The notes below the pieces were generated by a model that worked only from the letters and a program-made list of their open reading frames with translations, did no database searches and had not been told where the DNA came from. The translations under genes were made by a program, and so were the position numbers. A stretch of DNA of 5,060 nt from Planctomycetota bacterium (GTDB taxonomy: Bacteria; Planctomycetota; Phycisphaerae; Sedimentisphaerales; SM23-30), in NCBI GenBank assembly GCA_022705365.1, contig JAKJEP010000248.1, forward strand, positions 432-5,491, in the 5' to 3' direction. Below, piece by piece: positions 1-5,060 of the stretch. Numbering within the stretch: the stretch's first letter is position 1; every line of letters starts with the position of its first letter.

Positions 1-1587
1 TTCACCGCCTATGGCAAATGTGAAACCATGAACACCCCGAATATCGGAGGGATCTGTAATCCCGGTTCCACCCAGTGGGAGAATATCCTGGCCGACCTGC
101 ACACCTATCCGCGCTCGCCGCACCGGGGACTGGAAATCGAGCGGCTTCGTACCATAGCCTGGAATGATCAGCCCCTCTTCCTTGCCGAATACGGCATGGG
201 CAGCGGCACGCACTTTCCCAGAATACTGCGGCACTATGAGGCCCACGGCGAGGAATCCTATCACATGGCGAAATCCTATGAGGATATGCTCACCCGCTTT
301 CTGGCCGACTGGGACCGCTGGAAACTTGGCGATACCTTTGCCAGCCCGGAAGATTTCTTCGACAAGTGCCTGGCCAAAATGGCCGGCCTGCGCCGGATGG
401 GCATCAACGCCCTTCGCTCGAATCCGGCCATCATCAGCTACAATGTAACGGGTACCCATGACACGGCCGAGGCGTATTCCGAGGGAGTGATAACCGCCTT
501 TCGCGAACACAAACCGGGCACCTTTGATGTTATGTGCGATGCCTTTTCCCCGCTGCGGTGGTGCCTTTTTACCGAACCGGTCAGCGTGTATCGCGGCGGA
601 AAGGTAAAGCTGGAAGCCGTCCTTTCCAATGAGGACGTGCTCAAACCGGGTGAATACCCCGTCCTTTTACAAGTGCTGGGACCGCATGATGAACGTATTA
701 TCGAACGCACCATCAGCGTTACCATCCCTGCGAAAGCAGGCAACGTGGAACCGCCGTATGCCATCCCAGTTTTCTCCGAAGAGCTGCCCGTCGATGCCCC
801 TTCGGGCCAATGCCGCTTTGTGGCCCGATTATTGAAAGGCGGCGCCGCCACCGGCGAATCCGTCGATTTCTACGTTACCGATCCAGCCGATATGCCCGCC
901 GTGAAAACCGAAGTTACCCTTTGGGGTGAAGATCAGGTACTGGCTGACTGGCTGAGCGGCCACGGCATCAAGACTCGTCCGTTCGCTGCCGGCAAACCCA
1001 CCCGCCGCGAGGTAATCCTGGTCGCCGCCCAGCCGGGCGGCGCGGGTGATGCCGCCGCCTGGCGCGAACTGGCCGAACGAATGGCCGCCGGTTCTGCCGT
1101 GGTCTTCCTGTCGTTGGACGTATTCCAAAAGGAAGGAAACCCGCTGGGCTGGCTGCCGCTGGCCAACAAGGGCTCCATGGGAATAGTAAGCGAGTATTTC
1201 TTCCCCCAGGTTTATATCCGGGATGAATGGGCGAAACGACACCCGATTTTCCAAGGTTTGCCGACCGGCCTGATGGACTACGTTTTCTACCGCGAGATCA
1301 TCCCCGATTGCCGCTACTCCGGCCAGGACACCCCCGATGAAGCCGTCGCCGGCGCCTTTCGCACCGGCATGACCTACAACTGCGCGGAATTGATGCTGAC
1401 GGTATATAAGTTCGGAGCGGGTAAATTTATTCTGAATTCCCTGCGGGTCCGCCAGGCCCTCGGCCAGGATCCCACTGCCGAATATCTGCTTCGGAACATG
1501 CTAAATTATGCAGCTCTAAATATTGATAAACCGGCTGTTGCCTTACCGAATGATTTCGAGGAACAACTCAAGGCGATTGGATTTTAG
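1..1587 (+). CDS. Glycoside hydrolase family 2-like protein, C-terminal part (5' truncated by the window edge)
   Basis: The frame is open from base 1 (F-T-A-Y-G-K-C-E-T before the first ATG at 28), so that ATG is internal and the true start lies outside. 528 residues are visible. Residues 1-165 look like the end of a GH2-type TIM barrel: a D-L-H-T-Y-P stretch (residues 32-37) and P-L-F-L-A-E-Y-G-M-G-S-G, whose Glu63 sits where GH2 enzymes carry the catalytic nucleophile. The acid/base Glu would be in the missing part. Residues about 175-295 read as a beta-rich, Ig-like linker domain. Residues about 300-510 resemble the class I glutamine-amidotransferase-like fold seen at the end of some bacterial glycosidases (alternating strands, H-P-I-F-x-G-L-P, G-A-G-K-F-I-L-N-S-L-R, final L-L-R-N-M-L-N-Y-A). 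I see no amidotransferase catalytic Cys in it. Likely activity is hydrolysis of a beta-glycoside (galactoside, mannoside or glucuronide type), but the substrate cannot be named. Any signal peptide would be upstream of the window. Codons are GC-rich, more so than in the minus-strand genes. The family call is by motif, without alignment. Confidence 0.78.
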   Translation, partial: FTAYGKCETMNTPNIGGICNPGSTQWENILADLHTYPRSPHRGLEIERLRTIAWNDQPLFLAEYGMGSGTHFPRILRHYEAHGEESYHMAKSYEDMLTRFLADWDRWKLGDTFASPEDFFDKCLAKMAGLRRMGINALRSNPAIISYNVTGTHDTAEAYSEGVITAFREHKPGTFDVMCDAFSPLRWCLFTEPVSVYRGGKVKLEAVLSNEDVLKPGEYPVLLQVLGPHDERIIERTISVTIPAKAGNVEPPYAIPVFSEELPVDAPSGQCRFVARLLKGGAATGESVDFYVTDPADMPAVKTEVTLWGEDQVLADWLSGHGIKTRPFAAGKPTRREVILVAAQPGGAGDAAAWRELAERMAAGSAVVFLSLDVFQKEGNPLGWLPLANKGSMGIVSEYFFPQVYIRDEWAKRHPIFQGLPTGLMDYVFYREIIPDCRYSGQDTPDEAVAGAFRTGMTYNCAELMLTVYKFGAGKFILNSLRVRQALGQDPTAEYLLRNMLNYAALNIDKPAVALPNDFEEQLKAIGF

Positions 1588-1621
1588 ATAGAAGTAAAAA
1601 TGCATTCGAAGCAATGATAAC

Positions 1622-1627
1622 AAGGAG
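1622..1627 (+). promoter_or_regulatory. Ribosome binding site deciding the lipoprotein start
   Basis: AAGGAG lies 7 nt upstream of the ATG at 1635, an ideal Shine-Dalgarno spacing. The in-frame ATG at 1614 would add seven residues (M-I-T-R-S-L-I), lies upstream of this site and has no comparable motif before it. This selects 1635 as the start and gives a normal signal peptide beginning M-N-L-T-K. Confidence 0.8.
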
Positions 1628-1634
1628 TCTGATT

Positions 1635-2195
1635 ATGAATTTAACGAAAATTATTTGTACCCTGGTTCTTCTGATGGGGATCTGGTTCTTTTCGCCAGGC
1701 TGTCATAACGGTACCGGCCAGACGCCCGGTCAGGACTTGCAATCCTACCAGGCCATGGAACACGACAACCTGAAAACACAGTTGTCGGATATGAAAAAAT
1801 CCCAGGAACAAACCAAGGCGGCTCTCCGCACCGTTACCGAGGGGTATCAGAAACTCAAAGATCAATCGAATCAAGATAAGATCCGAATCGGTGAACTGGA
1901 GGGGAATTTACTGACCTGTGCGACTGAGTCGGCCAAGATTCAGTCTCAACTCCAGGAACAGATAAAAACACTCACCCAGGAACGGGATGCGGCCGTTGCA
2001 AAAACGCAGGAACTGCAGACCGCCGTCAATACCCTGAACACACAAATGGCAGAGAAGGACAAAAAAATTACCGAATTGGCGGCCCAGACTGCGGAAAAGG
2101 ACAAGAAAATTGCCGACCTGGAAACCCAGGTCCAAACCCTGCAAAACTTCATTGCGGAGATTCAGAAAAAACTTCAGGATGCATCTGCGATGTAA
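1635..2195 (+). CDS. Small coiled-coil protein with lipoprotein-type signal peptide
   Basis: A 186-residue protein, not assignable to a named family. Residues 1-22 form a short basic start (Lys5), a hydrophobic core (I-I-C-T-L-V-L-L-M-G-I-W-F-F) and S-P-G before Cys23. This resembles a signal peptidase II site, although -3 is Ser rather than the usual Leu, so lipidation is likely but not certain. After a Gly/Thr/Pro/Gln-rich linker (24-36), residues about 40-181 are almost wholly charged and Gln-rich with Leu/Ile/Val spacing typical of a long coiled coil. Two adjacent 14-residue units (139-152 and 153-166) both begin A-E-K-D-K-K-I. A second Cys (Cys95) lies inside the coil. There is no enzyme motif. 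The inferred role is an envelope-anchored structural or scaffold protein. The gene starts 47 bp after the glycosidase stop on the same strand, so co-transcription is possible, but no functional link follows from the sequence. The start at 1635 is chosen for its AAGGAG site. Confidence 0.72.
   Translation: MNLTKIICTLVLLMGIWFFSPGCHNGTGQTPGQDLQSYQAMEHDNLKTQLSDMKKSQEQTKAALRTVTEGYQKLKDQSNQDKIRIGELEGNLLTCATESAKIQSQLQEQIKTLTQERDAAVAKTQELQTAVNTLNTQMAEKDKKITELAAQTAEKDKKIADLETQVQTLQNFIAEIQKKLQDASAM
2049..2132 (+). repeat. Two tandem 42-bp units encoding a 14-residue coiled-coil repeat
   Basis: Units 2049-2090 and 2091-2132 encode A-E-K-D-K-K-I-T-E-L-A-A-Q-T and A-E-K-D-K-K-I-A-D-L-E-T-Q-V. Each is exactly two heptads, and the first seven residues are identical although the DNA differs at several third positions. 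That fits an old internal duplication kept by selection on the coiled coil rather than a fresh slippage product. Confidence 0.7.
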
Positions 2196-2277
2196 TTAGC
2201 AGCTAAAGTTTGGCAAAACCTGATTCGCCTGTTATCTGCCCAAAACAATTCGGCTGGGAATGAATTCCTGCGCCATT

Positions 2278-2311
2278 CTCCATTGTTTCAATCCAAACGG
2301 AGTGATTTTTT
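2278..2311 (+). terminator. Weak candidate intrinsic terminator after the coiled-coil gene
   Basis: In the convergent gap 2196-2344, CTCC (2278-2281) can pair with GGAG (2299-2302) around an inner ATTG-TTT-CAAT hairpin (2282-2292), leaving CCAAAC unpaired on the 3' side. TGA and six T (2306-2311) follow. The stem is short and bulged, so this is the best candidate in the gap rather than a good terminator. Otherwise the gap shows only TTAGC-A-GCTAA just after the stop (2196-2206). Nothing on the minus strand looks like a terminator for folP. Confidence 0.28.
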
Positions 2312-2344
2312 AATATTTGCACAGGTTCTGATGCTTTTCATATT

Positions 2345-3199
2345 TCACGGATGGCTTGTTCCCGCTACAGATCCCAACACCCGGACCACCTGGATCATTT
2401 CCTTTACATCATGCACCCGGATTATTTGAACACCGGCCATAGCACACCAGGCCACCACCGCTGCGGTACCGAACGTCCGCTGTTGCGGCTCCTCCATCTG
2501 TAAAATCGTGCCAATAAACCTTTTCCGACTCGGCCCCACTAAAACCGGCACTCCCAACCGGTGAAAATTTTTAATAAATCGAATCAGCGTCAGATTATGT
2601 TCCAGATTTTTTCCAAATCCGATCCCCGGATCCACAACCAGCATTTCCCTGGGAATTCCGGCATCTAAAGCATATTGAATTCGTCTGGCCAGAAATGACA
2701 TAACGTCCGCCAGCACGTTGTCATATTGCGGCGCCTGCTGCATATTTTCCGGATCCCCCTTCATATGCATCAACACCACAGGCACCTTTACCCTGGCCGC
2801 CAGAGGCGTCATCGCCGGGTCAAAATACAGGGCAGAAATGTCATTGATCATACTCGCGCCGGCATCTAATGCTGATTCTGCGACCCGGGCCAGGCGGGTA
2901 TCAATACTGATGGGAACCTCCGTTTGTCGGGCCAGTTCTTTAATTACGGGGACTACCCGCCGTATTTGCTCATCCGCTGCTACCGCCTGCGCGCCGGGCC
3001 GGGTGGACTCACCTCCGACATCGATGATACCCGATCCCTCCGCTGCCATCTGTAAACCCCTGTCCACAGCCCGGCCGCTATCCAGAAATTCCCCGCCGTC
3101 GCTGAAGGAATCAGGCGTTATGTTTAGAATCCCCATCAGCACCGGCACCGGCTGTAAGGGGATTGGTTTTCCCCGAAAATTTAAATAATATTCCTTCAT
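2345..3199 (-). CDS. folP: Dihydropteroate synthase
   Basis: Complete 284-residue cytoplasmic enzyme of normal length. It condenses 6-hydroxymethyl-7,8-dihydropterin diphosphate with p-aminobenzoate to give dihydropteroate, and is the sulfonamide target of folate synthesis. All hallmark motifs are in order: G-I-L-N-I-T-P-D-S-F-S-D-G-G (23-36), D-V-G-G-E-S-T-R-P-G-A (60-70), S-I-D-T (98-101), I-N-D-I-S-A (118-123), M-H-M-K-G-D-P-E-N-M-Q (144-154), D-P-G-I-G-F-G-K (190-197), G-P-S-R-K-R-F-I-G (222-230) and R-V-H-D-V (261-265). These supply the expected pterin and phosphate ligands: Asn26, Asp100, Asn119, Asp190, Lys226, Arg261 and His263. Phe32 and Pro68, in the p-aminobenzoate loops, are the usual sensitive-type residues. 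The ATG at 3199 is the only start: the frame is closed upstream by a TGA with no other start codon between. Its ribosome binding site is poor (AAGTGG, close to the ATG). It is convergent with the coiled-coil gene and 133 bp downstream of gntR. No other folate genes are visible, and this is a chromosomal type, not a mobile sul gene. Confidence 0.97.
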   Translation of the reverse strand: MKEYYLNFRGKPIPLQPVPVLMGILNITPDSFSDGGEFLDSGRAVDRGLQMAAEGSGIIDVGGESTRPGAQAVAADEQIRRVVPVIKELARQTEVPISIDTRLARVAESALDAGASMINDISALYFDPAMTPLAARVKVPVVLMHMKGDPENMQQAPQYDNVLADVMSFLARRIQYALDAGIPREMLVVDPGIGFGKNLEHNLTLIRFIKNFHRLGVPVLVGPSRKRFIGTILQMEEPQQRTFGTAAVVAWCAMAGVQIIRVHDVKEMIQVVRVLGSVAGTSHP

Positions 3200-3332
3200 C
3201 TGCCACTTAACCGAATTGTTTTCATTTCATGATTTTCCCAGCCATACTCCATTAGAAAACGAAAAGACAAGAAAATATACTTTCACCCCCTTTGTTTCTT
3301 TATCACATCAATTGGCTTCTCAGAACAGCAGT

Positions 3333-4055
3333 TCACTTGGCAGCCGCCAGACACTCCTGACTTTCTACTGTAAAATACTTGTAAGCATTTGTCAGGTGCT
3401 TCCGCATCGCGTCTTCCGCTGCCTGGGAATCCTTGGTCATTACCGCGTCAAAAATTGCCTGATGTTCTTGAATTCCGCCCTTTATCGCATCCTCCGAAGT
3501 ATTGATGGGAACATAGCGGAATAAGCTATTCAACATTGTGCTCTGCATCGACAATACGCTGTTATCACACTCATTGGCTAGTAAATTATGAAAATGCAAA
3601 TCCGCCATTCGATGCTGAGAGGGATTAGCAATCGTTTTTTTCATCGTCTCGAAAACACGTTCTAACTGCTTTCGAGCAGCAGAGGATAAGCTATGTGCCG
3701 CTTTCCGGGCAATCATCGGTTCGATAATCATCCGGGCTTCCATAACCTCATCCAGATCCGATTTACCAAAACTTTCGATTAATTTAGATAAAAAGCCCAG
3801 ACTCCGAACCGGATTAAATTGTTCCAGATACCACCCGGTTCCATGCTGGGGACGTAACACTCCCAAGGCCTTCAAACTCATTAGAGCTTCCCTGATTGCG
3901 CGGGTTCCCACGCCCAAAATATTACACAACTCCTTCTCGGTAGGCAACTTATCCCCACTTTGAATCTTACTGTCACGGATGTATTCGATAATAGCCAAAA
4001 TGGTCAAATCTGTCCGATTTGGCCTGTCCGAAATTTTTTGATATTCCTTAATCAT
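3333..4055 (-). CDS. GntR-family transcriptional regulator, FadR subfamily (FCD domain)
   Basis: Complete 240-residue DNA-binding regulator. Residues about 15-77 are the winged helix-turn-helix: I-Q-S-G-D-K-L-P-T-E-K-E-L-C (31-44), V-G-T-R-A-I-R-E-A-L-M-S-L-K-A-L-G-V-L (49-67) and the wing R-P-Q-H-G-T-G (68-74). Residues about 95-228 form an all-helical FCD ligand-binding domain with the usual metal-site pattern: Asp152 and His156 (D-L-H-F-H), His198 (Q-E-H-Q-A-I-F-D-A-V) and His220 (M-R-K-H-L), plus Arg108 in the E-A-R-M-I-I-E-P helix. Such proteins bind small carboxylates or sugar-acid-like ligands and usually repress catabolic genes. The effector here is unknown. The gene has its own strong promoter and a FadR-like operator in its leader, which points to autoregulation. 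The ribosome binding site is weak (GGGTAG region). It lies downstream of the PHP gene on the same strand, with a terminator-like hairpin between them. Coding GC is clearly lower than in the glycosidase gene. Confidence 0.93.
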   Translation of the reverse strand: MIKEYQKISDRPNRTDLTILAIIEYIRDSKIQSGDKLPTEKELCNILGVGTRAIREALMSLKALGVLRPQHGTGWYLEQFNPVRSLGFLSKLIESFGKSDLDEVMEARMIIEPMIARKAAHSLSSAARKQLERVFETMKKTIANPSQHRMADLHFHNLLANECDNSVLSMQSTMLNSLFRYVPINTSEDAIKGGIQEHQAIFDAVMTKDSQAAEDAMRKHLTNAYKYFTVESQECLAAAK

Positions 4056-4087
4056 ACTTATCTACCCGAAAATAGAGCCATATATAA

Positions 4088-4098
4088 CCGTACGACCA
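4088..4098. promoter_or_regulatory. Putative FadR-type operator in the gntR leader
   Basis: Read on the minus strand, TGGTCGTACGG fits the FadR-subfamily consensus TnGTnnnACnA at five of six fixed bases (T, G, T, A, C; only the last A is G). The other strand also matches at five of six, so the site is pseudo-palindromic about GT-CGT-AC. It lies about 11-21 bp downstream of the predicted gntR transcription start, where bound regulator would block RNA polymerase. The assignment to this regulator is inferred from position and family consensus. Confidence 0.5.
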
Positions 4099-4114
4099 TT
4101 CACAGAATATATTT

Positions 4115-4142
4115 ATTATAGCATAACGGCAGTACGTGTCAA
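4115..4142 (-). promoter_or_regulatory. Near-perfect sigma70-type promoter for gntR
   Basis: On the minus strand the -35 box TTGACA (4137-4142) and the -10 box TATAAT (4115-4120) both match the consensus exactly, with a 16-bp spacer and an extended -10 TG (TGC-TATAAT). The expected start is an A near 4108, giving a leader of about 52 nt before the ATG at 4055. A repressible, strong promoter suits an autoregulated gene. Confidence 0.82.
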
Positions 4143-4211
4143 TCACAAAAAAACTATTCCCTCAGGTAGCATAAGTATTTATTATGTCGTAAGTTATATC
4201 GGTCGTAAAAG

Positions 4212-4256
4212 AGGCGGCCTTATGAGAAAAACAATTTTCTATTAGCTGGGCCGTCT
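4212..4256 (-). terminator. Terminator-like nested hairpin ending the PHP gene
   Basis: In the minus-strand transcript, CGGCC (4253-4249) pairs with GGCCG (4219-4215). Beyond an A-C mismatch, two more pairs extend the stem to AGACGGCC/GGCCGCCT. The loop contains a second perfect hairpin, AGAAAA-TTGT-TTTTCT (4240-4225). CTTTTA follows the outer stem, a short U-run. The 5' arm overlaps the PHP stop codon (TAG at 4257-4255). The long composite loop and imperfect outer stem make this a moderate candidate for a rho-independent terminator that isolates gntR from the PHP transcript. Confidence 0.45.
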
Positions 4257-5060
4257 AATTTACCGAAAAGGACTTCTCCAATATCAATCCTTTATCCGGA
4301 GCGATCAGGAAATTTTGCACCTCATATTTTATTGTAAATTCCTTTGCACCAGATGGATAGGAAATTTTTAAATTCATCGCCCTGCCAGCCGGGAAAATTA
4401 TCCGGTCTGGTCCTGCTCCGCCATTATTTTTCATCACAATATCAATGTGAGAAACGTTTTTCACATTATACCAGCAGGCTTTATCATCTTTCTTATAGGG
4501 TTCGGAAACCATCAGGCATTCTGCCAGCAGCGCCCCCAGCAGATCCGCCCGACCAATCAGCCTATTTTTATACCACACCATCGTACGACGCTGGTCCAAA
4601 GATTCTCTTATCCCTTCTAAACTTCTTTCCCGTGCAAATACCAGGGTTATGGTGCGATGATTCTCGCTGGTGTAGATGGAATCCAGTGACGGCTGGTGGA
4701 TATCGGAATTAGCCAGTATGGTCAAATTCTTTTCCAGTGCCCACTGGTGCGCCTCCGGATAATATTCATCGCCATTGCAGATTTCGATACCATGCATCCA
4801 ACCTTTTTCGTACAGCTCCGTCTGGACCGACCCCCACTCGGCCTTCCCATCCGGCCAGCCGGGGTGATTCCAGAACAAAAAAACTTTTTGCTCGGCAGCC
4901 GCCTGAAAGACCGACATAAGATCCTCTACATCCAGAGGTTCCGCATCCTTCAGGAAAATGGCATTGAAATGGCCCAAATTATCTGGATCCCGTGTGATTT
5001 CCGCTCCATGAATCAACAGGATATTCTTTTCCTTCGCCCGGTCCCGGACAATTTCATAGG
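4255..5060 (-). CDS. PHP-domain phosphodiesterase-like protein (Sb-PDE-like), 5' truncated by the window edge
   Basis: The frame stays open to the window edge: Y-E-I-V-R-D-R-A-K-E-K-N-I-L precedes L-I-H-G-A-E-I-T-R, normal PHP sequence. The TTG at 5016 is therefore an internal codon and the start lies outside. 267 residues are visible. The PHP metallo-hydrolase fold shows H-G-A-E-I-T-R (Glu20), G-H-F-N-A-I-F-L (His30), F-W-N-H-P-G-W (His65), H-G-I-E-I-C-N-G, Y-Y-P-E-A-H-Q-W and N-S-D-I-H (Asp119, His121). These are the expected metal ligands of the missing N-terminal half's partner motifs. N-H-P-G-W with Y-P-E-A-H-Q-W recalls the Sb-PDE group of bacterial phosphodiesterases. Residues about 195-267 form a beta-rich C-terminal domain of unknown role. 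Expected chemistry is metal-dependent phosphoester hydrolysis, substrate unknown, and a secreted location cannot be tested without the N-terminus. It sits 199 bp upstream of gntR on the same strand. Confidence 0.83.
   Translation of the reverse strand, partial: YEIVRDRAKEKNILLIHGAEITRDPDNLGHFNAIFLKDAEPLDVEDLMSVFQAAAEQKVFLFWNHPGWPDGKAEWGSVQTELYEKGWMHGIEICNGDEYYPEAHQWALEKNLTILANSDIHQPSLDSIYTSENHRTITLVFARERSLEGIRESLDQRRTMVWYKNRLIGRADLLGALLAECLMVSEPYKKDDKACWYNVKNVSHIDIVMKNNGGAGPDRIIFPAGRAMNLKISYPSGAKEFTIKYEVQNFLIAPDKGLILEKSFSVN

Noticed and set aside
438..1254. Long minus-strand open frames opposite the glycosidase gene (438-851, 829-1254)
   Set aside because: They lie antisense to a well-supported coding frame in GC-rich DNA, where stops are scarce on the opposite strand. 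Their composition is low-complexity and no family is recognisable.
1614..1616. Upstream in-frame ATG for the coiled-coil lipoprotein
   Set aside because: It lies before the AAGGAG at 1622-1627 and has no ribosome binding site of its own.
2257..2268. GGAAT-GA-ATTCC palindrome in the convergent gap
   Set aside because: A two-base loop cannot form a stable terminator hairpin and no T-run follows.
2718..3188. Plus-strand open frame of 156 codons opposite folP
   Set aside because: It is a shadow of folP, which has every catalytic motif. The antisense protein has no recognisable domain.
2242..3222. 12-bp perfect inverted repeat flanking folP (AAAACAATTCGG at 2242-2253, its complement at 3211-3222)
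   Set aside because: About one such pair is expected by chance in 5 kb, it does not extend further, and no transposase or target duplication accompanies it.
4170..4186. CATAA-7-TTATG dyad upstream of the gntR promoter
   Set aside because: Five-base AT-rich arms are expected by chance in this AT-rich gap, and it does not match a known operator. Kept only as part of the general regulatory gap.
5014..5016. TTG as the start codon of the PHP gene
   Set aside because: The frame continues to the window edge with PHP-like sequence (Y-E-I-V-R-D...), and H-G-A-E-I-T-R is an internal motif of the domain. The gene is cut by the window.

Overview
The window looks like ordinary bacterial chromosome from a carbohydrate-degrading organism. 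The mix is a large GH2-type glycosidase ending in an amidotransferase-like domain, an Sb-PDE-like PHP protein, a FadR-type GntR regulator and a chromosomal folP. Together with a mid-to-high but uneven GC content, this would fit the Planctomycetota/PVC group (Phycisphaerae-like), but that assignment is an inference from protein style only. No phage, transposon, CRISPR, tRNA or rRNA signature was found.

Layout. Positions 1-1587 (+) hold the 3' part of a GH2-like glycoside hydrolase gene that enters from outside the window. At 1635-2195 (+), 47 bp downstream and behind a good AAGGAG ribosome binding site, is a small coiled-coil protein with a lipoprotein-type signal peptide. These two may be co-transcribed. 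A 149-bp convergent gap (2196-2344) holds only a weak terminator candidate. The rest of the window is on the minus strand: folP (2345-3199, dihydropteroate synthase), a 133-bp gap, a GntR/FadR-family regulator (3333-4055), a 199-bp regulatory gap, and the 3' part of a PHP-domain phosphodiesterase-like gene (4255-5060) that runs off the right edge.

The most informative non-coding stretch is 4056-4254. Read leftwards, it carries a terminator-like hairpin that closes the PHP gene, then a promoter with perfect -35 and -10 hexamers (TTGACA, 16-bp spacer, TATAAT, plus an extended -10 TG). Just past the predicted transcription start is a near-match to the FadR-subfamily operator consensus TnGTnnnACnA. 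This strongly suggests an autoregulated gntR.

How the genes work together: the glycosidase, the regulator and the PHP enzyme are all of kinds found in substrate-utilisation loci, but the window shows no transporter or sugar kinase that would name the substrate. folP is a housekeeping gene of folate synthesis with no obvious link to its neighbours. I see no convincing undescribed system. The items worth a second look are the gntR control region, the domain architecture of the glycosidase, a possible tiny ORF overlapping the folP start, and the repeat-bearing coiled-coil lipoprotein.
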